Below are positions 26,041 to 36,097 of a DNA stretch of 54,380 nt, one piece after another. The position numbers were made by a program, and so were the translations under genes. Source of the DNA: Liquorilactobacillus mali KCTC 3596 = DSM 20444 (GTDB lineage: Bacteria; Bacillota; Bacilli; Lactobacillales; Lactobacillaceae); NCBI RefSeq assembly GCF_000260415.1, contig NZ_BACP01000049.1, positions 1 through 54,380 on the forward strand, given 5' to 3'. How positions within the stretch are numbered: the first letter of the stretch is position 1; every line of letters starts with the position of its first letter. The notes under the pieces were generated by a model that was not told the origin of the DNA, made no database searches, and saw nothing but the letters and a program-made list of their open reading frames with translations.

Positions 26041-27432
26041 ATGTTTGGTATTGCAACTCTTTGGACTAGGATAAGTAAGATAAGAGAAAGATTTACCCCG
26101 ATTCAGTTGCTAGTGTCAACGTATTTCGGATTAATCGTGATAACTTTTGTTCTACTATGTCTCCCTTTTTTTAGGTACCCAGGTGTAAAAGTATCATTTC
26201 TGGATACCTTTTTTATGGCTGTTTCAACTATCAGTGTGACAGGTCTTAGTACCGTTTCTCTTCATGAAGTTTACAACAACTACGGGATATTCTTATTGGA
26301 ATTTTTATTTCAGATAGGTGGCTTTGGGGTAACAATGATAGCGACTGTCGGCATGATTATAACTGGGCAAAGAATTTCGCTGCATCATCGACAATTAATT
26401 CAAGTGGATATGAATCAGCCACGGTTGAGTGGAACCGTGCGGTTGGTTTATTCGGTATTCGGATTGATGATGGTACTTCAGTTTGTGTCAGGAATCATAT
26501 TCTCAGCATATCTATATCTGACTGATAGTTTATATGACTTAAAAAGTGCTCTTTTTGAGGGTTTTTATATTGCAATTTCAGCCGTTACAAACGCTGGCTT
26601 TGACGTAACAGGCAAGTCGCTGATGCCATTTCGACATGACTACATTTTCTTGTTGTTGGTAATTTTACTGATTCTGATTGGTGGAATTGGTTTTCCAGTC
26701 TTAATAGAATTTCGTGAGTGGCTATTTTTGAAGATAAAGACACATGGTAAAGGGAAGTACCGCTTTTCGTTATTTTCCAAGATTGCTTTCCTTTTTGCAG
26801 TCATCTTTTTTGTAGTGGGTGCAATATTGATTTTTCTATCCGAGGCAGGCCATAGTTTTGTTAATATGCCGTGGGGGGAGAAGATCATCACGTCATTGTT
26901 TTATAGTGCTACGACACGAAATGCGGGATTGCAGTTAGACTCGCTGACCGGATTTCGAACAACAACTTTATTGCTGTTTTCGATACTGATGTTTATTGGA
27001 GCTAGCCCAAGTTCAGTTGGTGGTGGTATTCGAACGACGACAATCGGGATTTTAATGTTGTATATGATGGCGTTCATTCGTGGACGAAAGAACGTTAATA
27101 TTTTTGGAAGAAGAATCGGACAAGATGATATTCAAAAAGCTGTAGTGGTCGTCAATTTGTCGTTAATGCTGTGTACTGCTGCAATATTGATTTTATCCTT
27201 TACTGAGAAGGCTAGTTTGATTTCATTAGTTTTTGAGGTGGCTTCAGCCTTTGGGACCACTGGCTTGTCGCTAGGAATTACGAGTTCGCTCAGTCTGGTT
27301 GGTAAATGTGTAATAATCATTTTAATGTTTGTTGGTCGTGTAGGGATGTTATATATGTTGATGTTGTTTGTTTCTAAGCGGGAACAAGATTTTAATTATA
27401 AATACCCGACTGAAAAGGTTATAATTGGTTGA
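26041..27432 (+). CDS. ktrB: potassium uptake protein, TrkH/KtrB family
   Basis: A 463-aa membrane subunit of a KtrAB-type potassium uptake system. Four pore-loop repeats with selectivity-filter glycines can be seen: SVTGLSTV (about 62-69), AVTNAGFD (about 180-187), ATTRNAGLQ (about 290-298) and SAFGTTGLSLG. It needs a regulatory KtrA/TrkA-type NAD-binding subunit, which is not in this window. Length fits KtrB. Confidence 0.9.
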   Translation: MFGIATLWTRISKIRERFTPIQLLVSTYFGLIVITFVLLCLPFFRYPGVKVSFLDTFFMAVSTISVTGLSTVSLHEVYNNYGIFLLEFLFQIGGFGVTMIATVGMIITGQRISLHHRQLIQVDMNQPRLSGTVRLVYSVFGLMMVLQFVSGIIFSAYLYLTDSLYDLKSALFEGFYIAISAVTNAGFDVTGKSLMPFRHDYIFLLLVILLILIGGIGFPVLIEFREWLFLKIKTHGKGKYRFSLFSKIAFLFAVIFFVVGAILIFLSEAGHSFVNMPWGEKIITSLFYSATTRNAGLQLDSLTGFRTTTLLLFSILMFIGASPSSVGGGIRTTTIGILMLYMMAFIRGRKNVNIFGRRIGQDDIQKAVVVVNLSLMLCTAAILILSFTEKASLISLVFEVASAFGTTGLSLGITSSLSLVGKCVIIILMFVGRVGMLYMLMLFVSKREQDFNYKYPTEKVIIG

Positions 27433-27533
27433 AGGCTACTTTTGATATGTATTGCTTAGAATAAGGGGAAAAAAGTGTTAAAATTGTATTGTTTAATAAC
27501 AAAAGATTAGTGAAAGGTAGATGACATTTTACT

Positions 27534-28706
27534 GTGCTTGATAAAATTTTTTATAAGAAACTACTGAGTCATTCTTTTAGTATTCCAGTACGTGTTAATT
27601 ATTGGGATGGAGAAAGTGAAGTTTATGGCGAGGGAACTCCAGAAGTTGAGATTACTTTTAAGGAACCTGTCCCAATTAAGGAAATAATGCGCAATGCGTC
27701 AATTGCTTTGGGAGAAGCATATATGGATGGAAGAATCCAAATTAATGGTTCCATTCAAAAGTTAGTTAAGGCAGCTTACGATTCAGCTGAAAGCTTTTTT
27801 TATAACAGCAAGTTAAAGAAGTTTTTGCCAAAACAGTCTCATTCAGAAAAAAGCAGCAAGTACGATGTTCAGAGTCATTATGATTTGGGAAATGATTTCT
27901 ATAAACTGTGGTTGGACCCAACAATGACATATTCTTGTGCATATTTTGAACGTCAAAATGATAGTCTGGAACAAGCCCAGATGAATAAAGTACGCCATAT
28001 TATTAGAAAACTAGATCCACAACAAGGGAAAACATTGCTGGATATTGGATGTGGCTGGGGTACTTTGATGCTGACCGCGGCAAAGGAATTTGGTTTAAAA
28101 GTTTCAGGAATAACTTTGAGTGAAGAACAGTATAAATTTGTTAAAAAGAGAATTGCCGATGAAGGGCTTGAAGATCAGGCTGAGGTATATCTTGAAGACT
28201 ATCGTGAATTAAAGCATGAGCCATTTGATTATATTACTAGCGTTGGGATGTTTGAACATGTTGGCGAAGAAAATTTGGAAACATACTTCAAAACGATTGC
28301 CAAGTATTTGAGTAATGATGGTGTCGCATTAATTCATGGTATAACGAGACAGCAAGGCGGAGCATATAATGGCTGGATTAACCAATATATTTTCCCAGGT
28401 GGGTATGTTCCAGGTCTGAATGAGAACTTGAAGCATATTATTGATGCTGGGATGCAAGTCTTTGATATAGAGACACTAAGACGTCATTATCAACATACAC
28501 TTGAGATCTGGGATGAAAACTTCAAGAATCACTTAGATGAAATATCTGAGAAAATGGATGAAAAATTTATCCGAATGTGGGATCTATATTTGCAAGCTTG
28601 TGCCGCTTCATTTGAAGCAGGAAACATTGATTGTATCCAGTATCTGATTTCTAAGGGACCAAGTGGAAAGAATTTACCACGAACACGCAATTACATTTAT
28701 GAATAG
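27534..28706 (+). CDS. cfa: cyclopropane-fatty-acyl-phospholipid synthase
   Basis: A 390-aa enzyme that adds a methylene bridge from S-adenosylmethionine to unsaturated membrane phospholipids. Family marks: [20 protein letters not shown] (about 109-128), the SAM-binding [12 protein letters not shown] (about 167-178), [15 protein letters not shown] (about 235-249) and [12 protein letters not shown]. The start is a GTG with a rather distant AAAGG. Single gene, with its own terminator downstream. Confidence 0.94.
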   Translation: MLDKIFYKKLLSHSFSIPVRVNYWDGESEVYGEGTPEVEITFKEPVPIKEIMRNASIALGEAYMDGRIQINGSIQKLVKAAYDSAESFFYNSKLKKFLPKQSHSEKSSKYDVQSHYDLGNDFYKLWLDPTMTYSCAYFERQNDSLEQAQMNKVRHIIRKLDPQQGKTLLDIGCGWGTLMLTAAKEFGLKVSGITLSEEQYKFVKKRIADEGLEDQAEVYLEDYRELKHEPFDYITSVGMFEHVGEENLETYFKTIAKYLSNDGVALIHGITRQQGGAYNGWINQYIFPGGYVPGLNENLKHIIDAGMQVFDIETLRRHYQHTLEIWDENFKNHLDEISEKMDEKFIRMWDLYLQACAASFEAGNIDCIQYLISKGPSGKNLPRTRNYIYE

Positions 28707-28713
28707 GGAGAAG

Positions 28714-28752
28714 GGGGACTGAGATTTTTATCACAGTCTCCTTATTTTTTTG
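28714..28752 (+). terminator. terminator after cfa
   Basis: GGGGACTG (28714-28721) pairs with CAGTCTCC (28734-28741), with one mismatch, and a T-rich tract TTATTTTTTT follows. It is placed directly after the cfa stop codon. Confidence 0.7.
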
Positions 28753-28756
28753 AAGT

Positions 28757-28880
28757 ATGACGTAAGTCGGCAAAATTAGAGTACTAGTGTGAGAGCGGAC
28801 AAAAAAGTTTGACTTGCGGAACACGTTTATCCGGAATAAATAGAGGAATTGGTTCAGAATATAACTTTTGACTAGCTTCA
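28757..28880. repeat. long copy of the intergenic repeat family
   Basis: The left part (ATGACGTAAGTCGGCAAAAT, 28757 onward) matches the left part of the copy at 37201. The right part (TTGACTTGCGGAACACGTTT, then AGAGGAATTGGTTCAGAATA) matches the copies at 30543 and 38898. It sits between the 3-prime ends of cfa and the HxlR gene. Confidence 0.75.
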
Positions 28881-28905
28881 TTTTTTTGAAAAATTGGTCT
28901 GATGG

Positions 28906-29268
28906 TTAGTTACTAGTTGTCATGTTATCTTTTGCAATTTTCCTTTGATTATAGTAGTTGCCCCATTCCTCCATTGACTTGATTACAGGAATTAATGTTT
29001 TTCCGAACGCAGTTAATTTATAATCAGTTCTGGGAGGCATCACAGGATAGATAGTTTTTTCAATTACACCATCACTTTCCAATTCTTTTAGCTGAAGAGC
29101 TAGCATTCTACGGGAACAATCTTTCATGTTACGCTGCAGTTCACCGAAATGGCAGACATCATTTTTAATAAAATGGTACAAGATTACAGATTTCCATTTA
29201 CCGGATATTATTTGCAAAGTACTCTCCACAGGGCAGCCGGCCTGACAATTATAAACGTGTCGTTTCAT
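28906..29268 (-). CDS. HxlR family transcriptional regulator
   Basis: A 120-aa winged-helix regulator: CPVESTLQIISGKWKSVILY (about 13-32), FGELQRNMKDCSRRMLALQLKEL (about 41-63) and a PRTDYKLTAFGKTLIPV tail. The Cys near residue 13 is the usual redox or electrophile-sensing position in this family. It is divergent from a zinc-type alcohol dehydrogenase family gene, which it probably controls, perhaps in response to reactive carbonyls. Confidence 0.9.
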   Translation of the reverse strand: MKRHVYNCQAGCPVESTLQIISGKWKSVILYHFIKNDVCHFGELQRNMKDCSRRMLALQLKELESDGVIEKTIYPVMPPRTDYKLTAFGKTLIPVIKSMEEWGNYYNQRKIAKDNMTTSN

Positions 29269-29430
29269 ATCAATATTCCTCCGAATTCAATTAGTGTTAC
29301 TTTCATACTCATAATAATAGAGCATTTAAATAATTTTCACTAGTGAAAAACTTGTTACTAGTTACTGAATTTTCAATATTGCAAGATATTGTTAATTAAT
29401 TACTATAAGGTATGAAAGAAGGAAATGCAG

Positions 29431-30462
29431 ATGAGACAGATGATGAAAGCGATAGGGTTTAAAAAACATTTACCAATTGATGAGGAAGAAAGTTTAATTG
29501 AATTTGAAACATTCAAACCGGTTGCAAAGGGACATGATTTATTAGTTAAGGTAAAGGCAGTCTCCGTTAATCCTGTGGATGTTGGTGTTAGAAAAAGTGG
29601 GCATGGTACTTTAAGAGAGCCAAAGATAATTGGTTGGGATGCTGTTGGAATTGTAGAATCTGTGGGAGAGAACGTTTCCTTATTCAAAAAGGGAGAACTT
29701 GTTTTTTATGCTGGTTCTTTTAAACGTTCCGGCAGTAACAGTGAGTATCAATTGGTTGATGAGAGAATCGTTGGACATGCACCACAGAAACTGACAACAG
29801 CACAAGCTGCTGCAATGCCATTAACTTCATTGACTGCTTGGGAAGCACTATTTGAGCAGCTTGAGATTAACCCAAATGATAAAAAAAATAACAACGAAAA
29901 AACGATTCTGATTATTAATGGAGCAGGCGGTGTTGGCTCTATCGCAACGCAACTAGCTAGTTGGGCAGGACTAAAGGTAATTGCAAGTGCGTCCAGACCA
30001 GAAACTATAGAGTGGGTCACAAAGCTTGGAGCTGATAAAGTCGTAAATCATCGTCTAGATTTAGTACATGAGGTTAGAAAGCTTGGTTATGAATATGTGG
30101 ATTACATTTTGGAATTGAATGATTTGGATGGTCACTGGAATGAAATGGCAGAGCTGATAAAACCAAGCGGTAAAATTGCATCTATTACCGAAAATAAGCG
30201 ACCCGTCAATTTACGTAAGTTAACGAAAAAAAGGGCAACATTTGCCTGGGAGTGGATGTATACAAAGTCTTTTTATCAGACACCGGATATGATTACTCAG
30301 CATGAAATTCTAGATAAGATCTCATCTTTATTAGATCAGGAGATTATAAAAACAACTTTAAACAAAGCGTTCACGCCGATCAATGATTTAAATCTAAAAG
30401 AAGCTCACAAAATAGTGGAGTCCAATCATATGATTGGCAAAGTTGTTGTTAGCGATGAATGA
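29431..30462 (+). CDS. zinc-binding alcohol dehydrogenase family oxidoreductase (quinone reductase-like)
   Basis: A 343-aa medium-chain dehydrogenase: N-terminal GroES-like part (VKAVSVNPVDVGVRK; IGWDAVGIVESVGENVS), then the NADPH-binding LIINGAGGVGSIATQLASWA (about 166-185). I see no cysteine set for zinc, so this is a zinc-free quinone oxidoreductase type. ATG at 29431 has better spacing from AAAGAAGG than the one at 29425. It pairs with the divergent HxlR gene. Confidence 0.88.
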   Translation: MRQMMKAIGFKKHLPIDEEESLIEFETFKPVAKGHDLLVKVKAVSVNPVDVGVRKSGHGTLREPKIIGWDAVGIVESVGENVSLFKKGELVFYAGSFKRSGSNSEYQLVDERIVGHAPQKLTTAQAAAMPLTSLTAWEALFEQLEINPNDKKNNNEKTILIINGAGGVGSIATQLASWAGLKVIASASRPETIEWVTKLGADKVVNHRLDLVHEVRKLGYEYVDYILELNDLDGHWNEMAELIKPSGKIASITENKRPVNLRKLTKKRATFAWEWMYTKSFYQTPDMITQHEILDKISSLLDQEIIKTTLNKAFTPINDLNLKEAHKIVESNHMIGKVVVSDE

Positions 30463-30542
30463 GAAGCGTAAATTTTTCATTATGATATGTGACAAGAATG
30501 TTTTATCTAAGTAGGTTCAAAGAAGATTAATAACATGATAAG

Positions 30543-30608
30543 AATGGAACACATTTACATGCAATAAATAGAGGAGCTGGTGTAAATATAACTTTTGAAC
30601 CAACTCCA
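30543..30608. repeat. intergenic repeat family copy with hairpin
   Basis: GGAACACATTTACATGCAAT, then GGAGCTGGTGTAAATATAAC and TTTTGAACCAACTCC. The hairpin arms are GGAG-CTGGT and ACCAA-CTCC. It lies between converging genes and just before a strong terminator. Confidence 0.8.
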
Positions 30609-30610
30609 AA

Positions 30611-30669
30611 TACCCCCAAGGTAAAATTTTTTGCCTTGAGGGTATGCCTCAGATACTGAGGCTTTTTTT
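30611..30669 (+). terminator. double-hairpin terminator after the oxidoreductase gene
   Basis: Two hairpins lie in series: TACCCCCAAGG/CCTTGAGGGTA (30611-30644) and GCCTCAG/CTGAGGC (30646-30662), followed by seven T. It stops transcription of the plus-strand gene before the converging SDR gene. Confidence 0.85.
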
Positions 30670-30717
30670 ATTTGTTGAGAGCAGTTCATTGATTATACGA
30701 TTGTTAAACTTGAAGTA

Positions 30718-31479
30718 TTATTTTTGAACAGGTTGTCCGCTATAGATTTCAAAGCCTGCAGAAACGGGAATGTTTTCACCAGTAATTGGATTGGACTCGT
30801 CAGAAGCTAAGAAATACATAACACGTGCAATATCATCAGGTTCTGCCAATTTCCCCAAGGGACTAGCCTTTTTAAAAGTGTCAATTACTGATTGAGGATT
30901 AGCTTTAAACATTGGAGTCATCGTCGGTCCCGGATTAATGTTGTTGACCCTAATGCCGTATTTGCCATAGTCGAGAGCCATTGCACGAACTAAATTGACT
31001 AAAGCACCCTTAGCAGCATTATAGGCAGCCATGTTGTAATCGCCGGTCAATCCAGAAATAGATGCAGTATTGACAATTGTTCCAGCTTTTTGTTCTATCA
31101 TGTCCGGTACAAATGCTTTTGTCATCAAGTAAACAGATTTTACATCAATTGCCATGATTCTGTCCCAAGCATCTTCAGCAACTTCATGCAAGGCACCCTT
31201 GGTAAAAATACCGGCGTTATTAATAACACTATCAACTTTACCAAATAGTTGACTAGTTTTAGTCTTTAGATCAGTTACAGATGTCGCATTAGACACATCA
31301 GTTTGCTGAAAAGCAACTTGTTTTTTAGAATATTTTGATGACAATTCTTTGTACACTTTTTCACCAAGTTCTTTATTAAAATCTGCTATCATAACATTCC
31401 AACCTTTGGACAGGAATAACTTTGATGCACTAAGCCCCATTCCTGATACACCACCCGTAATTACAACAGTTTTAGCCAT
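30718..31479 (-). CDS. short-chain dehydrogenase/reductase
   Basis: A 253-aa SDR enzyme: cofactor loop TGGVSGMGLSASK (about 8-20), NNAGI motif (about 88-92), catalytic Ser in NTASISGLTG and the YNAAK motif (about 153-157), then NNINPGPTMTPM. The classic family marks are intact. The substrate cannot be told. RBS GGAGG precedes the ATG. Stands alone. Confidence 0.92.
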   Translation of the reverse strand: MAKTVVITGGVSGMGLSASKLFLSKGWNVMIADFNKELGEKVYKELSSKYSKKQVAFQQTDVSNATSVTDLKTKTSQLFGKVDSVINNAGIFTKGALHEVAEDAWDRIMAIDVKSVYLMTKAFVPDMIEQKAGTIVNTASISGLTGDYNMAAYNAAKGALVNLVRAMALDYGKYGIRVNNINPGPTMTPMFKANPQSVIDTFKKASPLGKLAEPDDIARVMYFLASDESNPITGENIPVSAGFEIYSGQPVQK

Positions 31480-31697
31480 TCATAACTCCTCCAGTAACCA
31501 ATAATTTGTAATATAATTAACAAGTATATTCTACACCGAACTTTCTTCTAAGAACAGTTAAATGGCGTGGGTTAAAATTATTTATAGTTTTTTGCAAAGA
31601 ATGTTTGATGGAAAAGTGACACATCAATTTTTCTCTTGTCAAGTGCGATATTGATTATAAATTTTGATCATCATGCTTTTATTTCAAAACGGCTGAC

Positions 31698-32648
31698 TTA
31701 AGGAACCAACAAAATTTTGCCGGTACTTTTTCCCGATTCTAAATATTCATATGCTTTTTGGCCTTCGGACAATGGGAAGGTTGTGGGATCACTAATTTTG
31801 ATCTTGCCTTCTTTTAGATATTTAAATAACCTTTGACTGCGGTTTTCCCGTTCGCTTGCGTTACTTAAATAATCCCATAGGTCTCCTGTCAAGAGACTCT
31901 TTGATTGAGTTAATAGTTTTACTGGATCAATTTTAGGTGGATTACCACCTGACATTCCATAAAAAATAACTTTCCCTTTATTAATAACAAGTGACAAACT
32001 TTGTTCCAATGTTTTTCCTATGCCATCGTAAATAGTATCAAATTTTCCATAGTAATCTTGATCCCAAGGTGCAGTTCGCAAAAAGACCTTTTTAGCTCCC
32101 TGCTGTAGGGCCAAAGACTGCTTCGCTGGCGTTGAGGTGGTTCCATATACATTCATTCCATCGCTGGTCAACATTTGAGATAGTATTTGGCCAACGCCGC
32201 CACTGATACCATGGATGAATACATTGTTTCCAGGTTTATTTTTCCCAAGATCATGAGCCAGAAAATCTGCCGTTAATCCTTGTAGTCCAACAGCAGCAAT
32301 TATTTTATAGTCGAGATTTGTCGGTACATTAATTGCATTTTCGGTTGGGACACTGACATATTCTGCATTGGCAAAAGGTACATCTACAAAAAATACTTTG
32401 TCTCCTAGCTTAAAGGTATTGACATGATTACCAACAGCGACGACTTCTCCCAGACCCTCGTAACCGTTGATATAAGGTTGATGCTTCTCAATATGATAAG
32501 TACCTCGACGCCGATATATATCGGCAAAGTTTAAGCCAATGTATTTGGTTTTAACTAATAATTGATCCGCATTTATTTGGGGAGAATCAATATTTCCATA
32601 TCTTAAGACAGAATTATCTCCAAAATCGTTGAAATACAGAGCTTTCAT
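31698..32648 (-). CDS. quinone oxidoreductase-like medium-chain dehydrogenase (NADPH)
   Basis: A 316-aa protein of the QOR type: KYIGLNFADIYRRRGTYH (about 35-52), GYEGLGEVVAVG, and the cofactor loop IHGISGGVGQILSQML (about 144-159). The GLNFADIYRRRG sequence is typical of NADPH:quinone reductases. No zinc ligands are seen. Probably reduces quinones or enals, from family knowledge only. Confidence 0.9.
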   Translation of the reverse strand: MKALYFNDFGDNSVLRYGNIDSPQINADQLLVKTKYIGLNFADIYRRRGTYHIEKHQPYINGYEGLGEVVAVGNHVNTFKLGDKVFFVDVPFANAEYVSVPTENAINVPTNLDYKIIAAVGLQGLTADFLAHDLGKNKPGNNVFIHGISGGVGQILSQMLTSDGMNVYGTTSTPAKQSLALQQGAKKVFLRTAPWDQDYYGKFDTIYDGIGKTLEQSLSLVINKGKVIFYGMSGGNPPKIDPVKLLTQSKSLLTGDLWDYLSNASERENRSQRLFKYLKEGKIKISDPTTFPLSEGQKAYEYLESGKSTGKILLVP

Positions 32649-32734
32649 ATTGACACCTCTAACATAAAATTGTATTTAACCTTAGAATAACATGAAATTT
32701 AATAATTTATATTTCAAAGTACACATGATTTTAC

Positions 32735-33304
32735 TTAAAACAAAGTAATAATATGCTGAACCAATCCTGTATCAAGCATAACAAAAAGTCCGATAAAAAC
32801 ATAAATGATTCTGCATAATTGTGTCCCCCAACGCTCAAAAATATTTTTGATAATAGGAAGTTGACCAAAGAAATAAGCTAATGTTAAGGATATAGCGGTC
32901 AAGAAAAGAAAATAAACCATTGTCACTATGATGTCAACCAATGCCATTGTTGCTAAAACCGGAACATAGACAGCTATGTTATCAGCACCACAGCTGGCTA
33001 GATACATGAGTAAAACAGCGGTAATTCCCTTTTTTGAGACTGTATTTGTTTTACCATTATGATCTTCTTCTTTAATTCCCATATAGATTGGAATTAATCC
33101 GAGAAATCCAATAACCCAAGCAGGCATAAGATTTTGAATTAATTGTCCTGCAAGCGCACTGATACCAAAAATCAAAAGCATTCCCAATTCATAACCGAAT
33201 AAGTTGTTCTTAAAATTATATTTTTGAAGCAGGAATAATAAAATCACAAAGAAGTCAAGATTAACTCCAATAAAGAGCATCGTGACCAGTGGGAAATTCT
33301 GCAT
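32735..33304 (-). CDS. CadD-like cadmium resistance family membrane protein
   Basis: A 189-aa protein with about five membrane helices. GVNLDFFVILLFLL (about 13-26) and the LASCGADNIAVYVPV segment (about 104-118) fit the CadD family, linked with cadmium resistance in staphylococci. There is no cadC-type regulator beside it. Role as a metal exporter here is inferred. Confidence 0.8.
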   Translation of the reverse strand: MQNFPLVTMLFIGVNLDFFVILLFLLQKYNFKNNLFGYELGMLLIFGISALAGQLIQNLMPAWVIGFLGLIPIYMGIKEEDHNGKTNTVSKKGITAVLLMYLASCGADNIAVYVPVLATMALVDIIVTMVYFLFLTAISLTLAYFFGQLPIIKNIFERWGTQLCRIIYVFIGLFVMLDTGLVQHIITLF

Positions 33305-33465
33305 GATATCTCATCCTTCCATGAATCAAATAAAATATATTAATCAAAACATATGTTATCATTATCATATGAAATTATCAACATATCTATATGATAGAAG
33401 AAATGATTTTCAAAAGTTGTTGTTCAAGTTAGTCATAGTGATATTGGAGATACAATTAAGCAATT

Positions 33466-34614
33466 TCATTTTTTAAAATATCCTTGACGTGCATACAGAA
33501 GCATTGCTAAAAAGACACCGATAACTGTAAAGACCGATATGCCAAAAAAACCAGGAAAATTTTTAATTAGAATTCCTCCAAAAACTCCACCAATAGCCTC
33601 ACCCAAGTACATAAATGCATTGGTTAAAGCTGACATTGTTCCTCTTGCCTTTGGTGCGGTAGCTTGAAGGGTACTCATGAATAAGGGAAAAATAGCCCCA
33701 CCAATAAAGTAAATGAACGATAAAATCATGGTAGCAATAATAGCAGAAGGCGAAAAAGGCAGAATAACATAACCTAACATAAAAAGCAGAAATTCCAGAA
33801 AAAAAGCTTTGGGAAAGGTTAATATGCGCACAATATGTGATCCAGCAAGACTTCCAATAAATTGACCAAGACCAATAATTAGGACAAAACTGCCAATAGA
33901 TGCAATGGGTAATGAAAAGTTATTAGAAAACCAAGTTCCAATAAAAGAGAAGGCACAAAAATTAGCCATCTGAAATAATAAATATGAGAATAAAAGCTTT
34001 AGTGCTTGTTTATTCTTGAAGAAATTACGATAAATACTGAACGAGGTTGCCCTTGTGTTTGTTTTATCTAAATGAGGCATATAAGTTATAACTAAAATGG
34101 TTAATATCAACGCAATAGTGCCAACAAAAAAGAATGGGAACCGCCAAGACCAACCAGCTAAAAAACTTCCTAAAGGAACACCAATAATTTGAGCAAATGC
34201 TAATCCAGAGGTAGCGTAACCCATCACTTTAACAACCTGTTTTTTAGGAAAAATTTGGGGAATAGTAGCCCAAATTTGGGGACTAGCAGAAGCAGCAGCT
34301 GCGCCCGCAATAAAGCGAGTAATTAACATTAGTGAAAAGGAATTGGCTAGGCCACACGCAGCAGTAGCTAAAGAGAAGCAAACTAAACCACTCACTAAAA
34401 TCAACTTACGATCATGATTATCTGAAAATGGTCCGATAGTTATGGCTCCTATCATGTAACCAAGTGCATAAAAACTGACAATTAAACCAGAGAGACTCGT
34501 AGAGATGGCATAGTTCTTTGTCAAAGTGGGCAGGAGTGGTGAAACTAAAAAGGTATCTGTTCCAATAACAAACATTACCAGGAAAAATAAAAAAGATAAA
34601 CGACGATATTTCAT
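33466..34614 (-). CDS. MFS transporter, drug/sugar efflux type
   Basis: A 382-aa, twelve-helix major facilitator protein. The motif between helices 2 and 3 is GPFSDNHDRKLILVSG, and ATSGLAFAQIIGVPLGSFLAG is the helix-5 efflux motif (motif C type). ATG at 34614 has GGAGG upstream. It lies 76 bases after an ArsR-type regulator on the same strand, which probably controls it. Substrate unknown. Confidence 0.9.
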   Translation of the reverse strand: MKYRRLSFLFFLVMFVIGTDTFLVSPLLPTLTKNYAISTSLSGLIVSFYALGYMIGAITIGPFSDNHDRKLILVSGLVCFSLATAACGLANSFSLMLITRFIAGAAAASASPQIWATIPQIFPKKQVVKVMGYATSGLAFAQIIGVPLGSFLAGWSWRFPFFFVGTIALILTILVITYMPHLDKTNTRATSFSIYRNFFKNKQALKLLFSYLLFQMANFCAFSFIGTWFSNNFSLPIASIGSFVLIIGLGQFIGSLAGSHIVRILTFPKAFFLEFLLFMLGYVILPFSPSAIIATMILSFIYFIGGAIFPLFMSTLQATAPKARGTMSALTNAFMYLGEAIGGVFGGILIKNFPGFFGISVFTVIGVFLAMLLYARQGYFKK

Positions 34615-34690
34615 AATTTCCTCCAATAACAATTTTATAGTTTTATAATTATCAAACAATAGAGCAAGAAAATAAGCACAAATGTGCTCA

Positions 34691-34984
34691 TTAAAGGTGC
34701 GATAATAATCCAGGAATTAATGTTTCAATCCAATCTTTATTCAAACTAACATATTTTTGTCGCCCTTGGGTGCGGGTACTGGTAATACCAATCTCTCGCA
34801 AAGTTCGTAAATGATAAGACATAGTTGATTTATCAATCTCTACATGCTGATTTAACTCGTTACACCCCATCTCGTGACCAACACTGTAGAGCATACAAAC
34901 TATTTTATAGCGTCCCGGATCGGAAAGAGCAAAAAAGATACGTTGCTTCAATTCGGTTTTTTTATCCAGTTGTTTGATATCCAT
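34691..34984 (-). CDS. ArsR family transcriptional regulator
   Basis: A 97-aa winged-helix protein: FFALSDPGRYKIVCMLYSV (about 18-36), recognition helix region EIDKSTMSYHLRTLREIGI (about 49-67). It lacks the ELCVCD metal-binding box of metal-sensing ArsR proteins, so it may sense something other than a metal. It lies just upstream of the MFS gene. Confidence 0.9.
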   Translation of the reverse strand: MDIKQLDKKTELKQRIFFALSDPGRYKIVCMLYSVGHEMGCNELNQHVEIDKSTMSYHLRTLREIGITSTRTQGRQKYVSLNKDWIETLIPGLLSHL

Positions 34985-35087
34985 AAAACAATCATCTCAC
35001 TTAAATTAAGATTTTTCAAGACCAATAATAGGATTGAGTGTTTTGGGAGAAAGTTAATCGGGTTACACTTCTTTAAGAAATTGAATG

Positions 35088-35642
35088 TTAAGAATCAACT
35101 TTTTCCCATTCTCTCCTAAGTAATGACCAGACATTTTCATCATGAAACCCATCAGCTAACAACTCATTTGCTCGAAGTGAGCCATCAAAATGAAATCCGG
35201 CTTTTTTTGCAACACCATTACTACGTGCATTATCTACTGCTGCGTGAATTTCGACTTTATGAACACCATAGTCTCTAAAACCAAGATCACATATCCCTGC
35301 AACAGCTCGATGCATAATACCATTACCTACATATTCAGTTCCTAACCAATAACCTATATCTGCGTATTGATTTGTTGTGTTAAATTTATTAAAACTAATC
35401 ATTCCTACAGGTGTATTTTTGTACAGAATAACCGTATTCAATGAGCACGTATTACCAAAATTTTTTAAGATGCCTGTAAGAAACTTTTCCTCATCTTCGA
35501 CACTTTTCATTGCGGGAACCCATGGCAACCAAACTTGTAACTCTTGTCGGCTTTTTTCAATAATTTGAAAAAGAGGCTCGGAGTCGATTTGGGGCCTAGG
35601 TAATGCGAGACTTACTTCAGAATCAATTTTGTGTATAAACAT
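35088..35642 (-). CDS. GNAT family N-acetyltransferase (RimL-like)
   Basis: A 184-aa acetyltransferase of the RimJ/RimL group: DIGYWLGTEYVGNGIMHRAV (about 112-131, acetyl-CoA binding) and the VHKVEIHAAVDNARSNGVAKKAGF segment (about 144-167). AAGGAGAG precedes the ATG. Its target may be a ribosomal protein N-terminus or a small amine; this cannot be told. Confidence 0.9.
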   Translation of the reverse strand: MFIHKIDSEVSLALPRPQIDSEPLFQIIEKSRQELQVWLPWVPAMKSVEDEEKFLTGILKNFGNTCSLNTVILYKNTPVGMISFNKFNTTNQYADIGYWLGTEYVGNGIMHRAVAGICDLGFRDYGVHKVEIHAAVDNARSNGVAKKAGFHFDGSLRANELLADGFHDENVWSLLRREWEKVDS

Positions 35643-35814
35643 GTTTTCTCTCCTTAAAAAGTATTAATTTCAGTGTACTTTATCGGATACCTAAATTTCA
35701 ATTCATTTTTTTCGACTGCCTGTATAGTACTTGCCAGTCATAGGTTGTAGAAACATAATTTCACATTTTTTCACGATTGACAACGATTGGAATTTGGTCT
35801 TTAATGATCGTAAG

Positions 35815-36062
35815 AAACTATTGAGAAGAGATTCGGTTTCGTTATTTTTAAGAGAGCACAGGCAGCTGAAAAGGTGCAGATAACGACTGATGAAAATGAA
35901 CTCAAATTACTGTTGGGTGGTGCAAGCTGTTCGACCGGTGAAATCCGTTATCATTTTTGACAATATATGTCACCGAGATTTATCAGATGATAAATGAAGA
36001 GCAAGTGGTACCACGGTCAACCCGTCTTGCACTATGAGAATAGTGTTGGGCGGTTTTTTTTG
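35815..36062 (+). promoter_or_regulatory. T-box leader with terminator, possible methionine specifier
   Basis: The leader shows AGAGAG (35851-35856), a stem I base formed by TTGAG (35821-35825) and CTCAA (35901-35905), and the T-box TGGTACCACG (36006-36015) after AAGAGCAAG. A terminator at 36020-36062 has stem CCGTCTTGCACTAT/ATAGTGTTGGGCGG and eight T. In the specifier region GAAAATGAACTC the triplet ATG (35896-35898) followed by A suits methionine, but the frame of the specifier is not certain. The leader should let uncharged tRNA switch on the dehydrogenase gene downstream. The 455-base gap from 35643 to 36097 holds this leader and its promoter. Confidence 0.85.
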
Positions 36063-36097
36063 TTTGTTGTTTAAAAATAAAGAAAGAAGTGTTTTTT